Part shown: piece by piece, positions 33,955-46,400 of the stretch
Numbering within the stretch: position 1 is the first letter of the stretch
Layout of the letters: each line of letters opens with the position of its first letter
NCBI RefSeq assembly: GCF_041260155.1
Contig: NC_091944.1
Coordinates: 17,457,772 to 17,521,771, forward strand
Reading direction: 5' to 3'
Source: Ptychodera flava
Lineage: Eukaryota > Hemichordata > Enteropneusta > Ptychoderidae
DNA length: 64,000 nucleotides
The notes under the pieces: model-generated
What the model saw: the letters and a program-made list of their open reading frames with translations, nothing else
Database searches by the model: none
Told to the model about the DNA's origin: nothing
Made by a program: the position numbers and the translations under genes

Positions 33955-34303
33955 TTAAGGTAGTATGCGCCTCAAGAGTGAAAGACGTAAAACTTTTGCT
34001 CAAAACTTTCCCCCAGGAATCTTTCAACCCTTCTCTTTCGAAATCAAGAATACAAATCTGGGATCACTGTGCAAATTTTGTTACTAGAGACAAAAATTAC
34101 CCAAGATTTACCGATATTTGAAATTCAAAATGGCCACCATCCCTGCCTTAACGCTATGGAGAAAAATAAAATTGTAGATTTTCAAATATCTAAGACTGAA
34201 AATTAGTTTTACACCAAGAGCTTTAAAATGAGCCCCATAAGTGGTAGATCAGAAAAAAAACTAAAAGTTTGAGAGTCCGTATATCTGTGCCCGAGGCGTG
34301 GTC
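33955..34303 (+). mobile_element. Dispersed MITE-like repeat, family 4
   Basis: Starts TTAAGGTAGTATGCGCCTC and ends GTGCCCGAGGCGTGGTC. The core contains GAAATTCAAAATGGCCACCA. It is a fuller version of the 25316-25598 element. Confidence 0.75.
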
Positions 34304-34359
34304 AGTCAAAGAGCAATAGTTTGTCTCTTGTTTTCTGTGCCGATCCTAGAGAGAATTAT

Positions 34360-34470
34360 AGAATCTCACACCCCAAAGGACCTGGGATCAGATTTCTCAC
34401 ACGAGTTGGGGATATTTTGTGCGGCGAGTGTGAGAAATCTGATCCCAGGTCCTCTGGTGTGTGAGATTCT
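34360..34470. repeat. 111-bp palindrome
   Basis: Arms AGAATCTCACACCCCAAAGG..GATCAGATTTCTCACAC and GTGTGAGAAATCTGATC..GTGTGTGAGATTCT are inverted with few mismatches, around a 25-bp loop. Further CTCACA/TGTGAG and TCCCACA motifs follow to 34750, suggesting a larger decayed foldback element. Confidence 0.85.
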
Positions 34471-36727
34471 TTTTCTCACATGACCACAAAATGCGTTAAA
34501 TTCACATTGGACATGTACAACATTATCCAAAATCGTGAGAACTCTGTCGTCTGCCACTGTACTCTGACCTGCTTACTTTGTAGTTCCGGCCCGTGTGTTA
34601 CTCGTCGTACCTTTGGATAACATTTGCGCGTGGAACAAAACAGACTGTTTATCATCCAATCAGAACTCGTGTAATATTTACTGCAGAGTGTGGGACGATT
34701 TCTGAGAGTGTGGGATCGATTTTTCCCACACCGTCGATCCCGCACTCCCAGCGGCCAGGAATGTGAGAACAAGTTTGCCCCTCAATAAAATCATTTCAAT
34801 CTATTCTCAACTCCGCTAGACTATTCTTTCAATCCAATTGTGTCCACATCATTACACGTCTTCTCAGACGTCTTGGTATTGTCAACAGCACAGTAGGGTT
34901 GGTTGGCATGCTTAACAAATGAAGGAATGATTCAACATGCCCTTACCTAGTGTTTGAAGGCTTTGTTCTGATTCTAAAGGGTTTGTATTGTTCAGTAACG
35001 TTATTGTATCCTGTACAGTTGCAAATCACATTCAAGTACATAAATATTATTGATTTTTATGTAGATAGGGCCTTTTGGCCGGTCAAATGAAAATGCAAAA
35101 ATATGGACGCTTGTGAGTTGACAATTAGGGGAAATGAAGAAATCAACTTAAAAATGTGAAATATAACCTGTACGGTTACATAGTGTGTCAGTGAAGACCC
35201 TCCTGTGCAGTTATGGTTGAAACTGGACAAGCAGTATCTTGATATTGTGCTCTTGTACTAGCAATCTATCATAGTTAACATTTAAAGTCAATTTGTTGAA
35301 GATGGGTAGAAAACCGCCCATTTTATTGATTGACTGAACCACACTGCCTCCAGAGGGCCTGGGAGGTAGGTCAATATACAAATTGGGACTGGGGGAAACT
35401 TTAAACAATGCACTTTAAAAGTGACATCACCCCTTTAATTAAGCTTTTTACAGACCCTGATTGGCTGTGCATTGTGGCTCTTGCCCGTCCTGGTTTAAGC
35501 TTAGTGTAAGCTGGCAAAGCAAGCTGGGGTAGCCAGTGAGGGTTTTAATAATTGTTTGCCCTGGAGATAGCTATGCCACATCATAGAGGGTGCTGAGACA
35601 GCTCCATTTAATTATGTATGTCAGGATACTCGAACACTGGGATAAGCCCCTCACTGACCCATTTTTCACAGTTAACATGTGTCATTCAGAGAATTCAGAG
35701 AATTTTAAGCTCATTTTCGTTAGCTTTGGTTAGATATTTGATGGTTTTTGTTGTATCTTTTTTTGTAGAAATTGTCGTAATCACTGCTGCCATTTTGTTT
35801 GCCAACTGTATGCAGCGCATACAATATGTAAACATGGGAGAAACAACTGGTTTCGACAGTGTGAACCTCAACTGTATCAGCAAATTTTTGCCTTGTTTAG
35901 GACAAAATTATCAAACGAAAAATCTATGAAGTCACATGCAGCACTCTGTAGAAAGAATAGGTTTTGAAAGAGCCTTCATGTGCAATTGTGTGTGGAAGCA
36001 GTACATGTGGGCTGGAAGCTAGATTGGTCTCCTACTAAGAACTGAGCTCATTGTAAAATGTGTGTACAATTTGGGAAGTGCACGAGCAAATTTAGTCTCA
36101 AAACAAGCACATGTTGAGAACAAAGGGCCCACTACAACATGACAGAAAAGAAGTCTTTGACAATGAGAATGCTGTATTACTTCCTTTCATATCAAGAGTA
36201 CTTAAAATTTCTATGGTGATCTTTTGTAACCTGAAAACTTCTGCATGGAGACAACAGTATAGCCTAACACGAAGCCTTTCCACACAGTCTCTTTCAAGCA
36301 GAGAGTATGCCATATTTGTGAATACTGGTGAACACTTTGGTGGGAGTTTCTATACTTTTCCTACTACAACTTTGGCACCCTGTTTGTCTGACATTGATTT
36401 CAGCTCGTTTCTCTGGGTCTTGCTGTTGAGGGCGTGCTTCAAGAAGTACACATCAGCTATTGACCTGTAGCATGTTATACAGACTGGTAGCACAGAAGCT
36501 TTCAGACGGTGTTTTACTGGGCAGGTGTGGGGAAATCTTGATAAAGACACATTCTCCACTTTTTCTATTCATTCTGAACCAGATCATTTGCCTAAAATGA
36601 CCTCTGCTGACCTAGAATTCATCAAAATTCCACTCCTTTGTTTATCATCTAAGTCTTTGAGTGAGTGCATTTAAGTGTACTTTAGAAAAAAAATCACTGC
36701 AAATAAATGTTGGAGTAAAACAAAACA

Positions 36728-36733
36728 TTTATT
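36728..36733 (-). terminator. MRTO4 poly(A) signal overlapping the stop codon
   Basis: On the minus strand the last codon and stop read CAA TAA, followed by ATG. AATAAA is therefore formed by the last two bases of the Gln codon, the stop codon and the next base. A T/G-rich tract (TGTTTTGTTTTACTCC) follows. The 3' UTR would be only about 15-30 nt if this signal is used. Confidence 0.5.
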
Positions 36734-36902
36734 GATCCTCATCATCAATTTCATCATCTTCCCCGTCACTTTGTTTTCCATCGCCCGCCGTTACTTTAAC
36801 TTTTGTGTTTCCGTCCTTCTTCAGCACTTCAAATGTTCCATCATTTGACCACATACTATCTATCGCTATGTGAAACTCTGCCATCTGGTGGCCTAGAAGT
36901 TT
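36729..36902 (-). CDS. MRTO4: MRTO4 coding exon 7 (C-terminus)
   Basis: Encodes [31 protein letters not shown] and a TAA stop; 57 residues. The acceptor is CCACCCAG. The Asp/Glu-rich end matches the acidic tail of MRT4 proteins. Confidence 0.95.
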   Translation of the reverse strand, partial: KLLGHQMAEFHIAIDSMWSNDGTFEVLKKDGNTKVKVTAGDGKQSDGEDDEIDDEDQ

Positions 36903-37403
36903 CTGGGTGGGAAAACAAAAGTTCAGAAAAAAACTTTAATCATTTATCAAGAAACTGAGGAACGTGAAGTTAATTCTCTTTTGGCCAGTTTAAGCTTGTC
37001 AAATGCGTTTTCTACTCAAAATCCTTCAAATATTACATGTGATTTGTGATATTTCAAAAAATCTGGACACTGAATGCGTAAAGTATCAAATCAAATACAT
37101 GGGACTTGAGGGAGATGGTTTGATCTGCAAGTTCACTTAGCAATGGGATGTTGTACAGGCTAATTTTTGACAGGGTAGTTATGAACTGTTGCCAATCTGA
37201 AGAAGAGAATTACCTCATGAATGAGAAGCAAAATGGGCAAATATTGCTACGCTTTGTAAGATCAGAAATTGTGCCATTCTTCTGATTAACGCTCTATCAC
37301 AGAGTAGGTTATCTGATTTCATGTACAAGAAAGACAATCTTTATACCACCACCACCACCACAGTCATCATCACCATCATTATCATCATCACATCACCACC
37401 ATT

Positions 37404-37434
<31 letters not shown>

Positions 37435-40400
37435 CCACCATCATCATCATCATCACCACCAGTCATCATCATCATCATCATCACATCACCATCATCATCA
37501 TCACCATCACTATCAACCTACCAATATTCTTGCCTGTTCTGGTGTTAAAGTGTCCCCCGCATTACAAACTTTATAATCTGAGAGCAGGTGTACAATTCCT
37601 GCAACGTGAAAAAAAAAGTGTCAGTCACTTGAAATTTTCCAAATTCAATGATAACATATTTTTGTACTGTAGAAGTGGTTGGGACCTGTGTGAGAGTCTG
37701 GTCAAACAACCAATGACCAATTCCCAGACCTCAAGTGAGGTCTTTTCTTGATGAGAATTGAATTAGACAGTAACATTCCCTGCAAGAACTGCATATCAGA
37801 TTAGGTTCAGCCAATTTTATTGGTGACTCCGTATCTGACCAGATGTTCACAAAATTTGAAATATTGACATGTTATACCGTAAATACACTATTAATTCGAC
37901 CACTCTATTAATTTGACCCCCTTATTTTTTTCTCAAGATGTAATTTTATTTTACCCTTATCAGTTCGACCACAGATGGAAATTGGGACTTTCTAAATCTC
38001 TAATAATTCAACCAACCAATCATGACAAGCTGTTTTGCATATTTTATTTTCGATAAAATACACAGAACAATACAATGTACAGCAAAGAATGTGTAAGTCA
38101 GGACTCCAGGAAAGTCACCAAATATGTTTCAATCATCCAAGATGTTAAGCATATCACTTATGAACTGTCAAAAAATGTTGAAATCCCTAATAATTCAACC
38201 ACTAAAATTATTTTGGCTTTATTAATTTTCTAATAATTCAACTATTTGAAAGTAATTGTTCTCTCTGGTCAAATTGATAGGGTTTTTACGGTACACCATG
38301 ACTGCCACAAATCCTATCCATTGAACATCCCATACATCTATACAATCAAATCATGATACATTTGCTATGTTAGGATAACACTGACAATGATAATCAAAGG
38401 GTTACGGGAGGTAACACAAGTTTATATTTCCTAAGGCTGTACACACTGAGCACATTAAAGTCTTTCATTTCCACACTCAACAATCTTTCCTTCTGGGGTC
38501 TTTGATATGATGTGACGCACTGCATTATGATCTATACATTACACTGGCCCCCCGGGGGCATAGGCTTACAACTGTATATGGATATTCATTGCGACACTGA
38601 CAACTCTCATTTCCTGTTTTGCACAAACTCTCTCTATCTTTTCTTTTCAACCAAAGCATCTCTCCGAGATCAACATCTCTGGCATGTACATTAGTGATTT
38701 TCCCTTCCCTCCCCTCATCATGGAGACTCTGTTAATGTTTTTTCTCTGGGCAACATTACTGACCCTGAGTGTTCCACACTTGCACAATGCCAAGTCTATA
38801 AACACAGCTGCTTCAGTTTGGGAGCACTCACTAAGATCAAGATGTTTCTTTCAGTAAGGAAGAAATTTAGATGTTAACCAGCATTCATGACCCATGATGT
38901 TCTGTGATGCAATGGACCTTTGAAAAAGCGTATCAAAATTTGAGTGTTCAGTGTAAATAGAAAGCATACACTTTGTGAAAGAAGTACAAAAAGGAATTTT
39001 TCAATTGCTTTCGTATATCTGATTTCCCCAAGTTTTCTATCATGAATACATTTCATCGTGTTATCCCCACAAAATCATATGAGTACCAGAAGTGCTTATT
39101 GAAGAAAGGGCGGTGTGAATTAGCAGTACATAATTTGTGCTTACTAATTTTTTTAAACCAAATTCATAAATTTACTAACAGTTGATGAAGGCCAGGGAGA
39201 GCACAACTGATGTGAGTGAAATCTCAGTGGGAGTGGTGGTTGCAGATATATTTATTACAGTGAGCTGCGACATCACAAATAGGTGCAAATATCAGACTTG
39301 TACAGAGGTCAGTAGTCACTAACCCCTCTGGGCTTATGGGTCAACTTCCAAAAGTTTGAGACAATAAGGGTACTTTCATCGAGAGATGTTATTCAAAATC
39401 TACATAGATTGCAGAAGATCACTGTGACGCAGGCATCTCTATAACAGTCCGGGTAATGTCCATATAGAGGATAGTTGGGAAGCGCCAATGGCGTACCTGA
39501 ATGTATATGAGGCAAGAACCAATCACTTAGTGTATATGTAACGAGGGTTAAAGGTTACGTTGGTTCGCTTTTGAAATGTTATGCTGACATCGCGATCTGA
39601 CCTGACAGATCCACCGATCAAGTGAGACTGTTGGCTACCAGGAATCATCTCAGCCCGAATAAATTTGCGACGTTCTACCCTGTTAAACATTGTAAGATTT
39701 CTTCAGGAATAGTTTTCTGAGTTTCTTTACTCTTGACCATGTTCGACAAAGAGTTATTGGAGGTTTTTCGCTTCCTTTTCCAGCTTTTGGTTGACTTCTC
39801 GGCAATTGACTCTCGGCAGAAGTAGCAAAATTCAGAAATGAAGCCTGCCATAAATAGATTTTGCAAGAAAAGAGATACACCAAAATTGAACCACCTTATC
39901 TTTGACAACTTCGTGATTACCTTGCCTTCCCTGGGAGTAGGAAGATGGAAATAACAATATGGATGTTGCCTAGCAACAGAAATGATGCAGCAGTTGCCAT
40001 AGCTACAAAAATTACTATCATATTCTCCAAGAGAGAAAGCTAAATAGAATCGTTTCGATCCTGTCATATCACATGTGTTACACTCTTGGGATTCTTAAAA
40101 ACCCAAACTTTGCAAAATTATATATTCAAAAGCAGTTTCCAAATTTTGTTTTCAACTCCTGGCATAGTGAAATGGGCTCATAATAAAAACATTCTTATAT
40201 GATGATGGAAACAAATATTGCTTATATGGAATTTCTTGCTTGAATGCAATGAATAACAACAGCTGTACATGACCACTTACTACCATTAGCTGATGTAATC
40301 AACATACATTGGCAATAAAATGAAAGAGACCGAACGTTCTAATACAAGCACCACACTACACATATGTTACATATTACACAACCAGTTTTCCACTTGAAAT

Positions 40401-43400
40401 TATCTATCAAGCTATTTGTACAGTTACACTGAGCAATATATTCAGTATGTTTATATCATACCGCTGTGTAAACTATTTTCCAATCACACTGAAAGTGTAT
40501 CTGAGGTTTACAAGACAGTCTAAAATCAAATTAAAATTTCTCTATTTGCAAGTATAAAAAGGCAAAGATACAGACACAGACACACAGACACCCCTATGGT
40601 GTTCTTCTTAAGTGCAGTATCTGCATAGATTGTGAAAGTGTTTCAAAGGCATGTCACCTGACTTCCCCTAAGAATATCATTGCCATCACATTAGAACATG
40701 ACAGAAATGGTACCCGGGTTCCACACCATTTACCTATCTTCCCAAACCTTCGCAACAACACTTCACGATGACCATGATCAAAAACTTGACAAGGCAACAA
40801 AATCAAAAGAACATTTGCCTCATCAGTTAGCAAACACACCTTTCTTCAATGTAGTTGGCAGTCCCAGCTGTCGAAGATGTGGTTCCATTGAAAATGGGAA
40901 CTGTTCAAGTGGCCCCTCATCCAGAGCCACTGTGACTGCCGCTTTGTTTCCTGATCTAGCGTAGTCTTCCTCTGAAAAGTCTCCAAACCACCTGAAAAGT
41001 TTGCAGTGGCAGAAAGAGCATAAACATCACCAAAAATGGTGAAAAAGTTTTGCATTTTAGTTAAATTCACAATAAATGGTAGCATATATTAGCATGCCTG
41101 TCCCTCATAGCCTGACTAATAAAATAACATCGCTGTCAGTACTTACCGTACTTTGGAGATAAAAATCTCCACTTTTCCATTTGCACATGAAAACACGAGC
41201 CTTATTCTGAATTCACTTAAGATCACCATAAGCCTACAATAATTTTTACTACTGTAATGAAAGCACATTGCTAACTTTTTTCCGAAAATGCTTTACGCAA
41301 TACTACATAAGGATGATAATCATGGTGAGATCTGGCTAAACTATAATGACTTATGCTGGTTCTGTAGCTTTGGAATATTATTTCAGAGTTGGACGATACT
41401 TACTGTAAGACTTCATCCTTGCTTTGATTTGTAAATAAAAGGCCAACATTTCCTACCAGCTTTGCACTCAACTTGTGTAAATTGTCTCTGTACTCATTTT
41501 CTGGTCTCCTTCCCAGAGCAAAAGACATGACTTTATTTTTTCCCAGGAAAAACCTGAAACAAACGAGCGATGATATAGTGCGTTATGAATCAACCAACAA
41601 AACATCGAGAAGGATAATTTTGAAAATTAAATGGGGGGGTCAGATATTATGCAAATGAGGTACTTACAGAATTGATGAAATTAGTTGCACAACTGAACAT
41701 AGCCATGGCTTGTAGGTGAACATATGATGGAAACAGCCATGGGTATATCTAGTTGTGCAACTAACTTCAACAATTCTTTGACAATTTGCTTTTGTTTGTA
41801 TCCCTGTATCCTGCCAAGTTCATATTTCACCATCAGGTCAAGTTCATTAATACCAGCAAAGCACAACATGTCCCATATGGTGCATTTTAACAAAAACTTG
41901 AAGATTTGAAGGTGCCCGAAAATAGTGATATTGTAAACATGGTTTTAACACACTAAAGCTGCTATAACAGACCAACAAGACAAGCTGTTTTAGACACTGA
42001 CAATAAAGCAATTTTTTTTTTTTTTACTGTCAAATTACGGTAATACTTCTCTATAACATTCATGACAATTTTACTGATGATAGTATAATGGCTATGTCAT
42101 CTTGCCCATCTACCTTGCAACCTATATTGGAGATCAGTTATTTGTCGAATGTGCTCAGGAATGCGGCACCATTCATTACATCAGATTAACTTCCACCAAT
42201 TCTTGACTGATATTTCCATTACAAATGCCTTCCAAATTAATATACTATGGAAGAGACATTTTCTGTTAGCATTGCTGCTACAATAATTGACTACTGACTT
42301 ATAAATACTACATATTATTTCAAATATTCAAGAGTGCAAATCAGAAAATTATGTGGCATTGCTGCTTTTGTTTCATTGAACAGATGCTGTCAGGGTCAAC
42401 TTTTTTCTCAAATCAAATCTGGTTTAGATGCCCTTGTCTAATTTCAATTATTCATTATATTCACATATCACATTTCTTAGGTGAAAAAAAACTATTTCCA
42501 AGAAGAGATGATTTTTCACTGCCATTGGCCAGCTTTATTGAAGCAATTACAATAATGAGCTATCACTACTGTTCTTTGATGGAAGGAATGGCTGCCTTAC
42601 AATATTCAGATTGAAGACCATGTCTTTATGACATTATTAATTTCGAAACACCTGAAGAATACTGAGCTCAGGCTACATTATGAAAACAATTGGTCTCTCT
42701 CCTAGGGAGCCCTTCCATAATTTAGTGAAGCAACTAGACCACCTATGATAGAGTTCATTTGTAACATGGTCCACTGCTGGCTCAATGTTATTTTTTTCAG
42801 TCTTGCATGAATTGTTTTTCTATGAAGAGTAATTTGTCACGGACTGAAACACAAAACCACTAGTGGGCCTGGTAGGTGAATGTATGGTGAAAACAGCCAA
42901 GGCTATGTGCTATGTCCAATTGTGCAACTGAGCAAAGGAAAACTGTGAGTGGTATATCTTGTGAGCAGAAACTGTCCAAAAGAACAAAAACCCATAAAAC
43001 TATCATTTCTGTTCATACCTGCTATGTTTCCAATGATTCCTTACATCTTTCAGTTTATTATTTCTCATGTCCTGGACTGAGAAAAGAAATATCCTGGCAT
43101 AGCTATCCACACAGCTTTGGATCTGCACAAATAAAAGAGTAGATAATACAGAGGTTTAGTTACAAGGAATTACGTTTTATGATCAGCACATACAGGGCTC
43201 GAAATTAACATTTTCCCCTGGTAGTCCCATTGGGCTACCATTTTCTGAAGTTGGTAGCCCAGTGACAATGGCTGGTAGCCCATGCATATTTTAGTTTAGG
43301 AATTTTTTCATTAACCAGACAAGATAAAGCTATTTTTCAAGATTCTGCCCATGAAGTGAATGTGTTAGTCATTTGATGTAGATACCTGCACATCTTTAAT

Positions 43401-46400
43401 ACCCAAAGGAAACTGGTATAATTGACAACAATGACACTCAAAAGTTTGGTGACCTATCATTGTATTGACAACCAGTTTCATTCTCAGAGTTGTATGCAAA
43501 TTTCTCTCAGCACTACTCCAGCAGGGCTAAAACAGACCATGGGCTTTCTGTAGTAGGGAGAAGGCATAGTTTCCGTGTGACCGCATTTAGCTCATCCCAA
43601 AGAGATGGTTCAGACATGGCATGCCTAATACTGACTGAATTTCATGTCCCAGGCTTTGGTACTATGGTAGCCCGTGTGGGCTACAATTTCATGGACTTTG
43701 GTAGCCCAAGGGAAAAGTTGGTAGTCTGTGGACGGCAGGACTACCGCTAATTTCGAGCCCTGACATGGAATGTCATTGTCACATGATACTCAGTTATTGT
43801 GTGCTTGTGGTGCAGACGCTTGGATTACTGGTACACATTTTAAATCTGTTTAAATTTAAACTGATCATTATCAAGGACAAAATAGCTACTTTTATGTACA
43901 CTGTTTTTGTGAAGGCTGGTACTCCACTTAATTTTACCACCATTCATCTGACATGACAGTGTCACTGGGATTTCCCTTAGAATGTCAACACAATTATATG
44001 AAAGGAAAACAGAAATGTGACAAGATTCTCGCACCATTTACATATCTTCCAAAACCTTGGCAAAAAAACACTGTGTGACCCCCTTCATCACAATGCTTTA
44101 CCTACAGCTTTTGTGCCTGGAGTCAACTAGACCATTCAACTCTTCATTTGAGGGGGGGTGTACAATCTAAACCCTTTGACAACCATCAGTGGTATGTGAA
44201 TAAGACTACCAGTTCTTCAAAGTAGGCCACACACATGAGTAACTGAAACAATTTTCTGTCCATGATTGCGATGAAAATACAGAGCCAATCATAAATTCAA
44301 TCATCAATTTACTTTCTCCTCTCATCAAGGGGAGAATACAGATCCTAACTCAATCCTTGATCTAACTCAATGTAACTCATACAGAGTAATGATACAAATA
44401 TCCCTGACGGACTCATTAAAATTTCTAATGAACAACAACTGTTCTTCTCTTTTCACACCTCTGGTCTTGGCAGTGCCAAGAGTCTCTAAGGACGTGTTCA
44501 TGTATATTTTGGGACTCAACATAACATACGTGCAGTTACTGAAACTGTGATGCAAAGCTTCCATATTTTCTCTTGAACAGCACTACTCAGTTAGAAATCT
44601 GTGAATTGAACAATGGCAAGATCCAACACCATGAAGCCATTCCGACTTTGGCTGACATTGATGAAGGCTAAAGCAGATCGGTTTGGTACATGTATCACAT
44701 GCCACCTTCCTTCTTTCAATTTTTATGATTCTCTTACTCCAAACTGACCTCAAAGTTGTTCTCAAACCATCCATTCACAGTTCCGCCTTGTTGCGGATCC
44801 GTAGCCCTGCCACTCCCTGGCTGGTTGTGTGGCGGAGTGGGGGCTACGGTTTAGTCAATTGAAGAAGTACACAGTCGTGCACGATGAAAATCTTGGGGGG
44901 GAAAGTGAGCGTTTTTCTTGCAATTCTCCAGAAAACCAAAAAAACCATCATAATCCGGAGTCGGGGTGCATCGATCGCCTACCTATAGAAGGATGGCTAG
45001 GTAGATGTCCATTTTCCTCTTTGTTTAGTCGCTTTTTGGAGTTTTATCGAGCGGCTGCCATGGAAAAATCCACCATCATGGATATTAAATCGTTGACCCA
45101 TGACGTCACATTCTGACATCGGGATCTCAACAAAAACACGTTTACAGCAATTAAAGTGTGGAAAAAAATATTGTTGGAGGGGTAGATTTGATTACGGAGC
45201 TGAACTTTGCACACTGAACAAAGTATTAACCGAGAACACATGTTTTTGTAGAGATCCCGATGTTAGAATGTTACGTCATACGTCAACATTGGGCCAAACC
45301 GTGGTGGAAAAAGGAAAATTTTATTTCAGCCCATTCCACTGCAAAGGACCTTATGCACTTATTAAGCCATCTTCCTTATGGTGTTTCTGGCATTTTTATT
45401 GCTGAAAATATTGGCTTTGATGGACAAAGCAATTTTTGGTTATGCTAGCATCAACATTGGCAGCTTTGGCGCATCAGTCCCCCTTCTGTCATGTTGGTAG
45501 CTGGATCAATAGACACAAGAGAAAACGTTTCTCTACTGTCTATGCTTGATCTATTGAGCTCAAAATGAGAAAGATAAAAATAGTGCCATTGTATTGTTTT
45601 TGTAAAAGACCTGGGCTGGAAAATGAATCTCTAATTTTAAGTGTTAGAAGTCCAAATCAATTTATTGAACCCTGGGTGTCCAGGTTGTCATACGTGAGTG
45701 TTCAGGGTACATGACAAAAGCTACTAAGAGGTCATGGGACCTATAAAGCAAGCATCTACTAGTGCTGTGAAAAGGTGTGTGTATTCCTAGCATAGATTTA
45801 CTCAACATAAATTCACAGGGAATGTCAGGGGACGTAATGTCACACTAAGCTGTGATTACGCAGTGGTGCTGTGGCTTATCAATCGTGCTTGGGTCAAGGG
45901 TCAGTGCCACAGAACCGCTACTAGCCACTCCGTAGACTATTTTGGTAGTTTATTACGACACTGATTAGTGTCACTGATTTTGCTCACAAAAATAATGAAA
46001 AATATTAGTCTTTGAATAAATCAACCTGTATCTACTTTATCATTGACTAGTTATGACTCATTCTCGACTCCTATTAGCTACCTCAACGATAAGAACATGT
46101 ATTTTCAACCATTTTCCTGTGAGCCGTTGACGATTAATGTGTGCTGTTTGCCTCTTGCGTAAAATGTATTGAATACGTTGAAGGTCAAAAGTTTAAATTC
46201 GAGCAAAAACCATTGAGAGTCCACCAAAAAACAGTTGAAAATACATGTTGTCACTGTCAGTAAGCGGGAGTAGGAGATGAGTCGTAGATAGTGAAAAAGT
46301 TGGTACAGGTTGATTTATTCAAAGATTGACCTATATCTTTATTTTGTGAGCTAAGTTAGCAACACCGATTGGTGTAGTAGCAACGTACCAAAAAGTCTAT

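Larger units (their letters stand above)
31700..36720. other. Region between convergent genes
   Basis: This stretch separates the 3' ends of 14-3-3 gene 1 and MRTO4 and may partly be a long 3' UTR. It holds a family 4 repeat (33955-34303), a strong palindrome (34360-34470) and a second palindromic cluster of GTGTGGGA/TCCCACAC near 34688-34745. Short open frames at 36098-36559 on both strands resemble nothing I recognise. Confidence 0.5.

Noticed and set aside
36098-36559. Open frames on both strands near the MRTO4 3' end
   Set aside because: No recognisable domain or splice partners; they lie outside the MRTO4 coding exons.
37321-37548. Poly-serine open frame
   Set aside because: Trinucleotide microsatellite, partly overlapping MRTO4 exon 6 on the wrong strand.
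39675-40067. 130-codon minus-strand open frame in MRTO4 intron 5
   Set aside because: MRTO4 joins correctly without it (exon 5 to exon 6 in phase), and it resembles no family I know.
44829-45448. Overlapping open frames around 45 kb
   Set aside because: They overlap a hairpin and an inverted repeat, and no protein family is recognised.
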